Below are positions 1 to 9,517 of a stretch of 46,285 nucleotides of DNA, piece after piece. Each line of letters begins with the position of its first letter. Positions within the stretch are counted from its first letter, which is position 1. The position numbers were made by a program, and so were the translations under genes. Origin of the DNA: Caldimicrobium sp964595655 (GTDB lineage: Bacteria > Desulfobacterota > Thermodesulfobacteria > Thermodesulfobacteriales > Thermodesulfobacteriaceae); the NCBI GenBank assembly GCA_964595655.1, contig CAZQQV010000004.1, forward strand, positions 1 to 46,285, in the 5' to 3' direction. Under the pieces are notes generated by a model, which was not told the origin of the DNA, searched no databases, and was given only the letters and a program-made list of their open reading frames with translations.

Positions 1-1326
1 TTTGAGAAAAAGACTCGCTCCCATAAGGAGGACAATGACTCCCTCTGGACCAATCGTTTAAGACTGGATCTCTCCTTTAAGCCCACGGAGAACACAGCCG
101 CCAAGGTAAGGCTTGCCTATAATAAGGCCTGGGGAATGGGTGATGACTATTTTGGACCTCATCTCTTCTTCCCCATGAAGAACAATTTCACCTACGGAGT
201 GAGACCAGACGATTCAAGGCTTTATGTGGACAGGGCCTATTTCAACATAAGCTACCTCTTTGATAAACCCATCTGGATCTCCTTTGGAAGAAGGCCAACC
301 ACCCACGGAACCCCTCAGGAGTTCAGAGAAGGCCTTGACAAGAGGGATGCCACCCCTACGGCCATTAACATTGATGTGCCCTTTGATGGTGCAACCATTG
401 GCTATGATTACGAATGGGGAAGAATCAGGTTCTGCTACGGAAGGGGCTTTGAATCAGGCTTTAAGATGCCCCTTGACAGGGCAAAGGACGATGTGGAGTT
501 TTACGGAATTAACTGGGATGTCTATGATAAAGATAATAAGTTCCTGAATTTCCAGGCCTTTAAAGCCCAGGATATCTTTGACTTCCCAAGTGGTGACCTC
601 TACATGTTTAATCCTGCCTTTGGTATGTATATGCCAGCAAGCATGAAACCAAGAACCAATCTCGGAGATATCTATGAGATAGGTCTTACCTGGACCCACA
701 AAAATGTCAAGCTCTTCAACCTTGATGGTCTTGACTACTTCATTTCTCTTGGTATGAGCATTGCCGAGCCAAGAGCTATTGGACAGATGTCTATGACTTT
801 ATTTGAGAGCAATGGAACCAATGTAGCTCCTATTCCTATGAACATGTATTACACCCTCCTCAATGGTATGAGCATGAATCCAAGTGATATTAAAAAGAAG
901 ACAAGAACCGGTTATGCCCTTTATGCCGGAGTCAGAATCCCCATTCCTCAAATCAATGGGGCAAGACTTGGGCTTGAATACAATTACGGCTCAAAGTGGT
1001 GGATGCCCTTCCATGTGGGCTCAGACGATCCTTACATGAACAAGCTCTCCACTCGCGGACATGTGGCTGAGATTTACTGGCAGCAGGACCTCCCTGTTGG
1101 ACAGAAACTCACCAAGAATGCCCGGGCCCTTCTCAGAGTGGGTTTTCAGCACTACTGGTTTGATTATTATGGTTCTGCCAACTGGCTTGAGACCCCAAGA
1201 AAGATTGATGATATCAAGAAATGGGTGAAATCTACTAATCCGCAAGATACACTAAAGGCTATGACCATGTATGTGCCCATTGAAAAGATGTGGAACCTTT
1301 ACGGCTCTCTTGAACTCTTCTTCTAA
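1..1326 (+). CDS. Outer-membrane beta-barrel protein, DUF3373-like (5' end cut off by window)
   Basis: The reading frame is open from base 1, so the ATG at 136 is internal and the N-terminus with its signal peptide lies outside the window. What is visible is about 441 residues of alternating aromatic/polar strands with many Tyr, Trp, Phe and Gly, ending in a terminal Phe (LELFF). A C-terminal Phe is the usual signal for beta-barrel insertion into the outer membrane. The stretch with FGRRPTTHGTP and the following PFDGATIGYDYE recalls, from memory, DUF3373-family proteins of Campylobacterota and deltaproteobacterial lineages. The family has no known substrate; a porin-like or adhesive role is inference. 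A rho-independent terminator follows 18 bases after the stop. Beta-barrel: confident; family name: moderate. Confidence 0.75.
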   Translation, partial: FEKKTRSHKEDNDSLWTNRLRLDLSFKPTENTAAKVRLAYNKAWGMGDDYFGPHLFFPMKNNFTYGVRPDDSRLYVDRAYFNISYLFDKPIWISFGRRPTTHGTPQEFREGLDKRDATPTAINIDVPFDGATIGYDYEWGRIRFCYGRGFESGFKMPLDRAKDDVEFYGINWDVYDKDNKFLNFQAFKAQDIFDFPSGDLYMFNPAFGMYMPASMKPRTNLGDIYEIGLTWTHKNVKLFNLDGLDYFISLGMSIAEPRAIGQMSMTLFESNGTNVAPIPMNMYYTLLNGMSMNPSDIKKKTRTGYALYAGVRIPIPQINGARLGLEYNYGSKWWMPFHVGSDDPYMNKLSTRGHVAEIYWQQDLPVGQKLTKNARALLRVGFQHYWFDYYGSANWLETPRKIDDIKKWVKSTNPQDTLKAMTMYVPIEKMWNLYGSLELFF

Positions 1327-1343
1327 AACACCTCAATCCAGAG

Positions 1344-1382
1344 AAAAAAGGGGGCCTTGTGCTCCCTTTTTTTTCTTTTTTA
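1344..1382 (+). terminator. Rho-independent terminator after the beta-barrel gene
   Basis: A stem pairs AAAAAAGGG with CCCTTTTTT and continues through G-T, G-C and C-G pairs around a 5-base loop (1344-1372). The 3' arm runs into an interrupted T-tract to 1382. It sits 18 bases after the stop codon at 1326. Confidence 0.8.
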
Positions 1383-1440
1383 GAATCTTTGCAGTTTAAA
1401 GCTTGCGCCTATCAAACCTTTTAAATTCAAAAATTTTTGG

Positions 1441-1575
1441 TTAACAGTTACAGCAACCTTTAGGTTGCATTTTTTTTGAGGGCTGAAGCCTATAACTACC
1501 CTGTTGTAAATTCTTCACGCAGGCTTGCGCGAGAGATTTTTACGCAAGCTAAAGGGCTTACAACTATCAAACCTA
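1441..1575. repeat. Composite palindromic dispersed repeat, copy 1
   Basis: This gap lies between convergent genes and holds several palindromes in series. They are GCAACCT-TT-AGGTTGC (1453-1468), GGCTGAAGCC (1481-1490), and CTTGCG (1524-1529) facing CGCAAG (1543-1548) across 13 bases. The same blocks recur in the same order at 26101-26240, with shorter relatives at 40616-40633 and 44718-44729. This is what an intergenic REP-like family looks like. No coding function is seen in 1383-1622. Confidence 0.65.
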
Positions 1576-1622
1576 TAAATTTTGTCTTTGTTTTTTGCTG
1601 TAGCTGAAATTTAAATATGGTT

Positions 1623-2414
1623 TTAAAGAAAAATTAAAAGGCCCTCAGAATTTCTATCAGCATCTTTTTCTGCGCTCAGGAGTCTTCTATAAACCCAGAA
1701 AGTTGCCTTCTTTACAGCTATGTCAAACTCATAGCCCTTAAGAAAATAAGCAAGAAGAGCTGAGGAAAAGGCACATCCCGTTCCGTGAAATTCATAAGGA
1801 AGGCTTTTTACCCCAATTTTTTTAACCTTCCCATCTTTATTCAAAAAATAGGTAACTCTTTTTTTACCCTTCTCAACCCCAGTTATTACTGGAAAGAGAA
1901 CCCCAAGCTCTTTCAAGATAAAGAGGGCTTTTTCAATATCTCTTTTTCTCTCAATTTTTAGCCCCGTTAATATTTCTGCTTCTTTAACATTAGGGGTGAT
2001 AATATCTGCCAGAGGAAAGAGCTCTCTTTTTAGCCTTTCTAAGAAATCCTTTCCTGCAAAAAGGGATTTCTTAAGGGTTGCCTTAAGCACAGGATCAAGA
2101 ACTATAAAGGAGATTTCCTTGCGATATTTTTTAAGAATTGATGCGGTTATTTCAACAAATTCAGGGGTTCCAAGCATACCTATTTTTACCCCCACTGGCA
2201 CTTCATCTTCCAAAGTAAGCCAAAGCATTCTCTCAAAGGCATGCCTTTCTAGAGGCACCCAATCCTCAAAAACTTTTGAGCTCTGAAAGGTAAGGGAAGA
2301 GGGAATAGCGCAAGCCTTAAATCCTAAAAGAGTCAGCACCTTTACATCCATAAGAAGACCTGCTCCCCCGGAAGGATCAAATCCAGCAATTACAAGGGCC
2401 CTTTTTCCTTTCAT
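1623..2414 (-). CDS. thiD: Hydroxymethylpyrimidine/phosphomethylpyrimidine kinase ThiD
   Basis: Phosphorylates HMP and then HMP-P to HMP-PP, the pyrimidine half of thiamine, in the cytoplasm. The 263 residues match the usual family length. The N-terminal substrate loop AGFDPSGGAG is at residues 10-19, a DPVLKAT segment lies mid-protein, ITPNVKEAEILTG follows, and the anion-hole/catalytic motif GTGC is at 211-214 (ribokinase fold). It starts at an ATG. The gene stands alone, divergent from the cca-type gene across a 93-bp gap and convergent with the beta-barrel gene. No thiE fusion and no neighbouring thiamine genes are present, so its pathway partners must be elsewhere. No TPP riboswitch was recognised in the short leader. 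Confidence 0.93.
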   Translation of the reverse strand: MKGKRALVIAGFDPSGGAGLLMDVKVLTLLGFKACAIPSSLTFQSSKVFEDWVPLERHAFERMLWLTLEDEVPVGVKIGMLGTPEFVEITASILKKYRKEISFIVLDPVLKATLKKSLFAGKDFLERLKRELFPLADIITPNVKEAEILTGLKIERKRDIEKALFILKELGVLFPVITGVEKGKKRVTYFLNKDGKVKKIGVKSLPYEFHGTGCAFSSALLAYFLKGYEFDIAVKKATFWVYRRLLSAEKDADRNSEGLLIFL

Positions 2415-2507
2415 TTTATTTTAAAATCTCCCTTTCCTTAAATTGCTTTTTTCCTATTTTACTTTAAATTTTAACAATCTTCCAAAAGAAATTTTTATCT
2501 ATAGGCT

Positions 2508-3971
2508 ATGTGGCTTGAGCTAAAGGAAGCTGAAAGGGAAAGGTTTCTTAATTTGCTATCCTTTCCTGAAAAAGAGAATATCTTAATTTTTTTGAGAAAA
2601 TTTTCACAAAGAAAGGACCTTTTCATTGTTGGAGGGGCAGTAAGGGATTTTTTCTTTGGAAAAAAAATATCTGACCTTGATCTTGCAGTAAAGGATGAGC
2701 CTGAAAAACTTCAACTCTTTCTCTCTCAGATTCTTTCTTATACCCCTGTTTCTCTCTCTCCTGAATTTGGAATCTTTCGGCTTTCTAAAGGAAGATATAC
2801 CATAGATTTGACCCTTTATCGTGGAGAAACCCTTGAAGAGGACTTAAGAGAGCGAGACTTTACTATCAATGCCATGGCTATACCCCTTTTTTCGCTCTTT
2901 GAAGGCCCTTTAAAAATTTTTGATCCCTTTAAAGGTTTAAAAGACCTAAAAGATGGGATTCTCCGTGCTCTTGGAGAAAAAAATCTAAAAGAAGACCCTT
3001 TGAGGATTTTAAGGGGGTATCGCTTTTTTTCACAGGGCTACGGCGAAATTGAAAAAGAAACAAGGCTTCTTTTTAGGAAACACAAAGAAAAACTCAGCCT
3101 TTGTGCGGCAGAAAGAATCCAGCTTGAGCTAAAGCACATTCTTCTCTCCTCTAAATGTTTTTTGACCTTTCGGCTTTTGGAGGAGGATGGTATTTTTGAT
3201 ATACTCTTTCCTGAATTTAAGCCCTGTAAGGGAATGCCTCAGCCAAGCTTTCATCATTTGGATGTCTTTTCCCACTGCCTTGAATCCTTAAGGTGGGCTG
3301 AAATTATTCTTTCTGAGCCAAAGAAATATCTTGGCATTGAAGAGGTGCCACCTGATTTTTATGAGGAAGATTTTATCATTTCAATAAAACTTGCCTCCCT
3401 TTTTCACGATCTTGGAAAGGGCTATACCTTTCAGGAGACTGAAGAAAGAATAACCTTTTACACCCATGAAAAGGTAGGAGCAGAGCTTTGGGAAAAGCGA
3501 GCCAAGGCCCTTCGGTTTAAGAATGAAATCATTGAAAGGGTGTCAAGCCTTGTTAAAAACCACATGCGGCCCTGTCATCTCTTAAGAGAGCGTGAGGAAG
3601 ACAGAATCACCCTGAGAGCCAAAAGAAATCTCATTAAAGCACATCCCAATCTCTTTGAGCTCTGGGTGGTTGCCCTTGCAGACTCCCTTGCCTCAAAGGG
3701 GCCTGATAAAGAACCTGACTATGAAGAGAAACTGAATGCCTTTTTCAAAGAGCTTTTTAAACTTAAAAAAGAGCTTGAAAGGGTTGAAAAAAGGGAAAGA
3801 CTTATTACAGGAAAGGATCTTATTGCCCTTGGTTTTACTCCTGGCCCGATTTTTAAAGAAATTCTTGAAGATGTGGAAATCAAAACTGTTGAAGGTTTTC
3901 TCAAATCCAAGGAAGATGCCCTAAATTATGTCCTTGAAAGATATGGAAAGCTCCTTCCACAATCTTCTTGA
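2508..3971 (+). CDS. cca: tRNA nucleotidyltransferase / poly(A) polymerase family protein with HD domain
   Basis: Class II nucleotidyltransferase of the CCA-adding/poly(A) polymerase family. The catalytic head has GGAVRD at residues 42-47 and the metal-binding pair D56/D58 in DLDLA. The RERDFTINAMA motif follows near 115-125, and an RILRGYRF segment after it. An HD phosphohydrolase-like domain with FHDLGKG (H300, D301) lies in the middle. At 487 residues it is longer than the minimal CCA enzyme because of that HD domain. The family includes full CCA-, CC- and A-adding enzymes that cannot be told apart from this sequence; no second copy lies in the window. The 3' end overlaps the next gene by 29-44 bases, implying translational coupling. 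The upstream Shine-Dalgarno sequence is weak. Confidence 0.85.
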   Translation: MWLELKEAERERFLNLLSFPEKENILIFLRKFSQRKDLFIVGGAVRDFFFGKKISDLDLAVKDEPEKLQLFLSQILSYTPVSLSPEFGIFRLSKGRYTIDLTLYRGETLEEDLRERDFTINAMAIPLFSLFEGPLKIFDPFKGLKDLKDGILRALGEKNLKEDPLRILRGYRFFSQGYGEIEKETRLLFRKHKEKLSLCAAERIQLELKHILLSSKCFLTFRLLEEDGIFDILFPEFKPCKGMPQPSFHHLDVFSHCLESLRWAEIILSEPKKYLGIEEVPPDFYEEDFIISIKLASLFHDLGKGYTFQETEERITFYTHEKVGAELWEKRAKALRFKNEIIERVSSLVKNHMRPCHLLREREEDRITLRAKRNLIKAHPNLFELWVVALADSLASKGPDKEPDYEEKLNAFFKELFKLKKELERVEKRERLITGKDLIALGFTPGPIFKEILEDVEIKTVEGFLKSKEDALNYVLERYGKLLPQSS

Positions 3972-4683
3972 AGAGACTCCTTTTTTAGAAGGAAGGCTTA
4001 GAATTTTTCAGCCCAAAAGGGGCTTTCGCTTCGGAATTGACAGTGTGCTTTTGGCTAATTTTATTAGCCTCAAACCTGGAGAAAGAATCGCTGAGCTTTG
4101 TGCAGGAACTGGAGTTATAAGCTTTATCTGCCTTTTGAGATTTCCCAAAGTTAAGATTTATCTTCTTGAAATAGAGCCCCTCTATCTCAAAGGGTTGTTT
4201 CTTGGGATTTCTAAAAATGGCTTTGAAAAGAGGGCCTTTGTTCTGAGAGGGAATGCCTTAAAGCCTCCATTTAAGCCCGGGGTCTTTGATGTAATCTTTG
4301 CCAATCCACCTTATTTCAAAGAAGAGTGTGGAAGAAAAAGTCCCTATGAGACAGAAAATATTGCAAGAAGGGAGACCAAATTTGAGCTTAAAACCTTTTT
4401 AAAGGCGGGAAGTTCCCTTTTGAAAAACGGGGGAAGATTTTATCTTATTTTTACAGCCTTTCGTCTTACAGAGTTGATTTATTCTCTTAAAGAAGCAAAC
4501 CTTGAGCCAAAGGTTCTAAGACTTGTTCACTCCTACCCTGGAGATGAGGCAAGGCTTGTTCTTGTGAAGGCTATTAAAGGTGCAAAAGAGGAGACCCGAA
4601 TTCTTCCACCTTTATTTATTTACGAGGGAAAAGGTAAAGGGTATTCCGAAGAGGTTTCCAAGTTTTTTTCCTACAAGGGTTGA
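3928..4683 (+). CDS. tRNA1(Val) adenine-37 N6-methyltransferase-like protein (TrmN6/YfiC family)
   Basis: A SAM-dependent N6-adenine methyltransferase. FRFGIDSVLLANF near the start is typical of TrmN6/YfiC proteins. The SAM-binding motif I is AELCAGTGVI near residue 53, and motif IV is NPPYF at 126-130, the N-P-P-Y class that methylates exocyclic amino groups. By family it would modify A37 of a tRNA; the exact tRNA is inference. The start is either the ATG at 3928 or the one at 3943; both lie inside the 3' end of the cca-type gene. Co-location with a CCA enzyme supports a tRNA-processing theme. Confidence 0.82.
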   Translation: MSLKDMESSFHNLLEETPFLEGRLRIFQPKRGFRFGIDSVLLANFISLKPGERIAELCAGTGVISFICLLRFPKVKIYLLEIEPLYLKGLFLGISKNGFEKRAFVLRGNALKPPFKPGVFDVIFANPPYFKEECGRKSPYETENIARRETKFELKTFLKAGSSLLKNGGRFYLIFTAFRLTELIYSLKEANLEPKVLRLVHSYPGDEARLVLVKAIKGAKEETRILPPLFIYEGKGKGYSEEVSKFFSYKG

Positions 4684-4832
4684 TGGTCTTTTTCCTATCC
4701 TTTTGTATAATTGTGCAGACTAAAGGTATTTATTCAAGGAATAGCCAAAAGCCTTTAGGTTTCGCAAGTTTTTTCAAGATTTTTATCAGGGAAGGGAAAA
4801 TCTTTAAAAATGTCTTATATTTAAAAACTGCC

Positions 4833-6851
4833 ATGGAGATTCTCATACCCAAAAAAGAGGCGGATTTCAGGCTTAAAGCGGATTTTGAGCCAAGGGGGGA
4901 TCAGCCCAAGGCTATAGCTGAGCTTGTTGAGGGTGTTAAAAGGGGGCTTAAACACCAAGTATTGCTTGGTGTTACGGGCTCTGGAAAAACCTTCACCATG
5001 GCCCATGTAATTGCCAAGGTAAAAAAGCCAACATTGATTATTGCCCCAAATAAAACCCTTGCTGCCCAGCTCTACAACGAATTCAAAAAACTTTTTCCTG
5101 AAAACGCTGTGGAATACTTTGTTTCCTACTATGATTATTATCAGCCAGAGGCCTATGTGCCTGAAACAGATACTTACATTGAAAAGGATGCCTCCATAAA
5201 CGACTTTATTGATCGCCTAAGGCATTCAGCAACAACCTCGGTTCTTACAAGAAGGGATGTTATTGTGGTTGCCAGTGTATCCTGTATTTATGGCCTTGGG
5301 GCGCCTCATGAATATTTTGCAAAGCACCTTTACTTACAAACAGGTCATCGCATAAGAAGGGATGAGCTTATAAGAGCCCTTGTTACAATGCATTATCAAA
5401 GGGTGGAAACAGACTTTACCCGCGGAACCTTTCGGGTAAGAGGAGATCTCATTGAAATTTTTCCAGCCCATGAGGAAAAAAGGGCAGTAAGAATATCCCT
5501 TCTTGGCCCAGAAATTGAGAGTATAAAAATCATAGATCCCTTTAGGGGAAAGGTCCTCGGGAAGGTTCAAAATGTTCTGATCTTTCCAGCAAGCCACTAT
5601 GTCACCTCTGAAGGCAATCTTCCAAGAATTATTGAGGAAATCAAAAAGGAGTTAAAAGAGAGGGTTGCCTACTTCAAAAATCAGGGCCTTTATCTTTTCG
5701 CAGAAAGGCTTGAAAAGAGAACTCTTTATGATCTTGAAATGCTTGAGGAAACAGGATATTGCAAAGGCATTGAGAACTACAGCAGATACTTTGATGGAAG
5801 AAAACCTGGAGAGCCTCCCTACACCCTTCTTGACTACTTTCCTGATGACTTTCTCATCTTTATTGATGAAAGCCATATCACCATTCCCCAGCTTAGAGGC
5901 ATGTATCGGGGTGACCGTTCACGAAAGGAAAAACTTGTGGAGTATGGGTTCAGGCTTCCCTCTGCCCTTGATAATCGCCCTCTAACCTTTGAAGAATTTG
6001 AAGAGAGGGTTAATCAGGTAATATATGTTTCTGCAACTCCTGGAGATTATGAAATAGAAAAAGCAGAAGGCCGCATTGTTGAGCAAATTATAAGACCCAC
6101 AGGGCTTCTTGACCCCAAAATTGAGGTAAGATCCTCAAGTAACCAGGTTGAAGACCTCTATTTTGAAATCAAAAAAAGGATAGAGCGCAACGAAAGGGTC
6201 CTTGTTTGCACCTTAACCAAAAGAATGGCTGAGGAATTGACAGATTATTACAAGGAGCTTGGAATCAAGGCCTGCTATCTTCATTCTGATCTTAAAACCA
6301 TTGAAAGGGCAAGAATAATAAGGGATTTACGAAAGGGTGTTTATGATGTGCTCATAGGAATCAATCTTTTAAGGGAGGGGCTTGACATCCCTGAAGTAAG
6401 CCTTGTTGCCATACTTGATGCAGACAAAGAGGGATTTTTGAGATCCGAAAGAAGTCTTATTCAGACCATGGGAAGGGCAGCAAGAAATGTGAATGGCATG
6501 GCTATTCTTTATGCCGAAAGGATCACTCCTGCCATGGAAAAGGCCATTTCCGAAACTGAAAGAAGAAGAAAAATTCAGGAAGAATATAATAAAACCCATG
6601 GAATCACTCCCCAAAGCATTGTGAAATCCCTTGAAGATCCCCTTATGAAAATGGTTGAGGCTGATTATGTGGATCTTGAAAAAATGGTTGAAATTGAAGA
6701 GGCCTTTGAAAGCCTTGAGGAATTGAGGGCAGAAATGGAGAGGGTGGAAAAGGAGATGAAGGAGGCTGCCAAAAATTACGAATTTGAAAAGGCAGCTATC
6801 TTGAGAGACCGCCTCTTCAGTTTAAGACAACTTGCCCTTAAATGGACCTAA
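4833..6851 (+). CDS. uvrB: Excinuclease ABC subunit B (UvrB)
   Basis: The helicase-like damage-verification subunit of nucleotide excision repair; it receives lesions from UvrA and recruits UvrC. The frame is open further upstream, but conserved sequence begins at the ATG at 4833 (MEILIPK), giving 672 residues, the normal length. Walker A GVTGSGKT is at residues 46-53. The beta-hairpin region with YYDYYQPEAYVP follows, DESH is at 345-348, and the C-terminal UVR motif (about 635-668) should contact UvrC and UvrA. The roughly 150-bp gap before it contains a TATAAT at 4706-4711 without a convincing -35 box, so a separate promoter is possible but unproven. Its partner UvrA in this window is an unusual tandem form at 33298. 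Confidence 0.96.
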   Translation: MEILIPKKEADFRLKADFEPRGDQPKAIAELVEGVKRGLKHQVLLGVTGSGKTFTMAHVIAKVKKPTLIIAPNKTLAAQLYNEFKKLFPENAVEYFVSYYDYYQPEAYVPETDTYIEKDASINDFIDRLRHSATTSVLTRRDVIVVASVSCIYGLGAPHEYFAKHLYLQTGHRIRRDELIRALVTMHYQRVETDFTRGTFRVRGDLIEIFPAHEEKRAVRISLLGPEIESIKIIDPFRGKVLGKVQNVLIFPASHYVTSEGNLPRIIEEIKKELKERVAYFKNQGLYLFAERLEKRTLYDLEMLEETGYCKGIENYSRYFDGRKPGEPPYTLLDYFPDDFLIFIDESHITIPQLRGMYRGDRSRKEKLVEYGFRLPSALDNRPLTFEEFEERVNQVIYVSATPGDYEIEKAEGRIVEQIIRPTGLLDPKIEVRSSSNQVEDLYFEIKKRIERNERVLVCTLTKRMAEELTDYYKELGIKACYLHSDLKTIERARIIRDLRKGVYDVLIGINLLREGLDIPEVSLVAILDADKEGFLRSERSLIQTMGRAARNVNGMAILYAERITPAMEKAISETERRRKIQEEYNKTHGITPQSIVKSLEDPLMKMVEADYVDLEKMVEIEEAFESLEELRAEMERVEKEMKEAAKNYEFEKAAILRDRLFSLRQLALKWT

Positions 6852-6863
6852 GGAGAACTCAAT

Positions 6864-8246
6864 ATGGGAAAACTTCCGAAAACGAATCCTCGAGCTGTGG
6901 CTTTAAAAATTCTTCTTCGCTGGGAAAAGGGAAAACCCCTTCTTGATGAAATTCTTTCTCAAATTTTAACGAAAAGTGTTCTTCCTGATGAGAGGGATAG
7001 AGCCCTTGTAGGGGAACTGGTAAATGGAGTTATAAGACATCTTTATTATCTCGATTTTCTCATAGGGCGTTTTTCAACAGTTCCCCTTGATGAAATGGAT
7101 CTTGAGGTAAAAAATGCCCTTCGTCTTGGAATTTATCAAATCCTTTTCACAAAGATTCCCGAAAGGGCAGCCATTGCAGAAACTCTAAAAATTCTTTTGA
7201 GAAGAGGAAGGGGCACCTGGATAAGAGGTTTTGTAAATGCTGTTCTTAGAGCCATTGCTCAGAACAAAGAAAGCCTTCCAGAACCACCAAAGGAGCACCC
7301 TCTTTTATACCTTTCCATTAAATACTCCTTTCCAGAATGGTTAGTAATAAAATGGTTCAAGAGATGGGGTTATGAAGATCTTGAAAAACTTCTCAAGGCA
7401 AGCAACGAAAGACCACCTCTGGTAATAAGGGTTAATCCTCTAAAGGTAACAAGGGATAATTTTCTTGAATTCTTGAGAAAAGAAGAAGTCCCTGAGGCTG
7501 AGGCCTGCCCATATAGCCCTTACGGGATTATTCTTAAGGACTATAGAGGCAAAATCACCGAGCTTAAGGCCTTTGATTTCGGATGGTTCAGCGTGCAGGA
7601 CTCAGCAAGTCAGCTTGTAACCCTTCTTTTAGATCCAAAACCTGGAGAAAAAATTCTTGATGCCTGCGCAGGAGTCGGTGGAAAAACCACTCACATAGCC
7701 GAATTAACCGGGGATAAAGTGAAAATCTGGGCCTTTGATCTCTATGATTGGAGGTTAGAAAAATTAAAGGAAAATTTTAAAAGACTTGGTTTAAGGGAAC
7801 CCCAAGTATTTGTAGGAGATGTGGTGGAAAAACTTAAGGAGTTAAATCCCAAACCCTTTGATAGAATTCTTATTGATGCACCCTGCACGGGAACAGGCGT
7901 TATAAGAAAGCACCCTGACATAAAATGGGCAAGAACTGAAAGGGATTTTGAAGAGATTCCCCAAAGACAGCTTCGGTTGCTTGAGGGGGTGGCACCTTAC
8001 CTGAAAAAAGGAGGCATCCTTGTTTATGCCACATGTAGCCTTGAGCCAGAGGAAAATGAAAGGGTTATAGAACAATTTCTTGCTAAACATCCTGAATTCA
8101 AGCCTGAAAATCCTTTAGATATCCTTGAAAAATTTAGCGGAGAAAGAGCACGCGAGCTTGTAGAAGAGGAGAAATTCTTAAAAACTTACCCCCATATTCA
8201 CAATCTTGACGGCTTTTTTGCTGTAAGATTGAGAAAGGAATCCTGA
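6864..8246 (+). CDS. rsmB: 16S rRNA (cytosine-967-C5)-methyltransferase RsmB
   Basis: Methylates C967 of 16S rRNA, by family. An N-terminal NusB-like RNA-binding domain (about residues 8-135) is followed by a Rossmann methyltransferase domain. The SAM motif contains CAGVGGKT from C268. The two catalytic cysteines of the RsmB/Fmu family are visible: C341 in PCTGTG and C391 in the TCS motif. The 460 residues are slightly longer than the roughly 430 typical of the family. It starts 12 bases after the uvrB stop, with AAGGAG overlapping the uvrB end, so the two are probably cotranscribed. Confidence 0.93.
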   Translation: MGKLPKTNPRAVALKILLRWEKGKPLLDEILSQILTKSVLPDERDRALVGELVNGVIRHLYYLDFLIGRFSTVPLDEMDLEVKNALRLGIYQILFTKIPERAAIAETLKILLRRGRGTWIRGFVNAVLRAIAQNKESLPEPPKEHPLLYLSIKYSFPEWLVIKWFKRWGYEDLEKLLKASNERPPLVIRVNPLKVTRDNFLEFLRKEEVPEAEACPYSPYGIILKDYRGKITELKAFDFGWFSVQDSASQLVTLLLDPKPGEKILDACAGVGGKTTHIAELTGDKVKIWAFDLYDWRLEKLKENFKRLGLREPQVFVGDVVEKLKELNPKPFDRILIDAPCTGTGVIRKHPDIKWARTERDFEEIPQRQLRLLEGVAPYLKKGGILVYATCSLEPEENERVIEQFLAKHPEFKPENPLDILEKFSGERARELVEEEKFLKTYPHIHNLDGFFAVRLRKES

Positions 8247-8260
8247 TCTCCATTTTTCTC

Positions 8261-8289
8261 TTGTGAATTTGAAAATCTTGCTCTATACT
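8261..8289 (+). promoter_or_regulatory. Sigma70-type promoter for argD
   Basis: TTGTGA (8261-8266), a 17-base spacer and TATACT (8284-8289) lie in the 86-bp gap before argD. Transcription would start near 8296, leaving a leader of about 37 bases with AGAGG six bases before the ATG. Confidence 0.65.
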
Positions 8290-8332
8290 GCAAACTAATT
8301 CAAAAAATTATTACCAAACTTAGAGGTTAGCT

Positions 8333-9517
8333 ATGGGGTATATAGTTGAAATGGGGGAGCTTTATCTTGCTCGCAATTATAAGAGAGAAAGGCTTGCCTT
8401 TGTTAAAGGATTGGGAACTCGACTCTTTACTGAAGATGGAGAGGAATATCTTGATTTCACAGCTGGGATTGCCGTTTGCAATCTTGGACATTCTCATCCT
8501 GCCTTGGTTAAGGCTTTGAAAGATCAGGCTGAAAAGCTCTGGCATACCTCCAATCTTTATTATACAGAGCCTCAGGCAAGGCTTTCTAAAAAACTTGTGG
8601 AACTTACCTTTGGAGAAAGGGTATTTTTTGCTAATTCAGGGGCAGAAGCAGTTGAAGCAGCTTTAAAGCTTGCAAGACGCTATGCCTTTGAAAACTTCGG
8701 AGAGGGAAAATATCAGTTTATTGCCCTTGAAAACTCTTTCCATGGAAGAACCTATGGAGCCCTCTCAGTTACAGGACAACCTCGCTATTGGGAGGGCTTT
8801 AAACCTTTATTGGAAGGGGTAACCTTTATCCCTCCCAATGACCTTAAAGCCTTAGAGGATGCCTTCAATGAAAAGGTTTGTGCCCTAATCCTTGAACCCA
8901 TTCAGGGAGAAGGAGGGGTTTATCCCTTAAACAGGGATTTTCTTGAAAAGGGAAAGGAGCTCTGCCAGAAATATAAGGCCCTTCTCATTTTTGATGAGAT
9001 CCAGACGGGAATTGGAAGAACGGGAAAACTTTTTGCCTATGAACATTATGGAATTGAACCAGATATCCTTTGCACCTCAAAAGCCCTTGCAAACGGGCTT
9101 CCTCTCTCTGCAATAATAGCAAAAAATGAAATTATGGAGGCCCTAAAACCTGGAAGCCATGCCTCTACTTTTGGAGGAAACCCCATAGCCTGCGCTGTGG
9201 CACTGAAAGTGCTTGAAATGGTCTCAGAAAAGTCCTTTCTTGAAGAGGTATCTTTAAAAGGAAGGGTTTTAATGGAAAAAATAGAAAAAATAGACCCTAA
9301 TAAAAAATTTATCAAAGAAGTAAGGGGTAAAGGGCTTTTAATTGGAATAGAATTTCATGAGACTGCTCAGCCTGTTTATGCAGGTCTTTTGAAAAAGCAT
9401 ATTCTTGTAACTCAACCCAAACCAAACATAATAAGACTAACCCCACCTCTTATAATTAACTATCGGGAAATTGACCATTTTTGTAATGCCTTAGGAGAAA
9501 TTATAAGTAATCTTTAG
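8333..9517 (+). CDS. argD: Acetylornithine aminotransferase ArgD
   Basis: PLP-dependent class III aminotransferase making N-acetylornithine from N-acetylglutamate semialdehyde in arginine biosynthesis. Members of the family can also act on succinyldiaminopimelate. NSGAEAVEAA binds the PLP phosphate. FHGRTYGALS, the IFDEIQTGIGRTG stretch with its PLP-contacting Asp, and the Schiff-base Lys250 in CTSKALANG are all present. The 394 residues are normal. The ATG at 8333 is preferred over Met7 because AGAGG lies six bases before it. There are no other arg genes nearby. After the stop, an ATCTTT/AAAGAT dyad overlaps the TAG but has no T-tract, so no clear terminator is seen. Confidence 0.92.
   Translation: MGYIVEMGELYLARNYKRERLAFVKGLGTRLFTEDGEEYLDFTAGIAVCNLGHSHPALVKALKDQAEKLWHTSNLYYTEPQARLSKKLVELTFGERVFFANSGAEAVEAALKLARRYAFENFGEGKYQFIALENSFHGRTYGALSVTGQPRYWEGFKPLLEGVTFIPPNDLKALEDAFNEKVCALILEPIQGEGGVYPLNRDFLEKGKELCQKYKALLIFDEIQTGIGRTGKLFAYEHYGIEPDILCTSKALANGLPLSAIIAKNEIMEALKPGSHASTFGGNPIACAVALKVLEMVSEKSFLEEVSLKGRVLMEKIEKIDPNKKFIKEVRGKGLLIGIEFHETAQPVYAGLLKKHILVTQPKPNIIRLTPPLIINYREIDHFCNALGEIISNL

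Noticed and set aside
136..1326. A complete beta-barrel gene starting at the ATG at 136
   Set aside because: The same frame is open and codes similar barrel sequence back to base 1, so the gene is truncated by the window edge and 136 is internal.
4680..4832. A 51-residue N-terminal extension of UvrB
   Set aside because: The extension would use TTG, has no family counterpart, and conserved UvrB sequence begins at the ATG at 4833. The stretch is more likely an intergenic leader.
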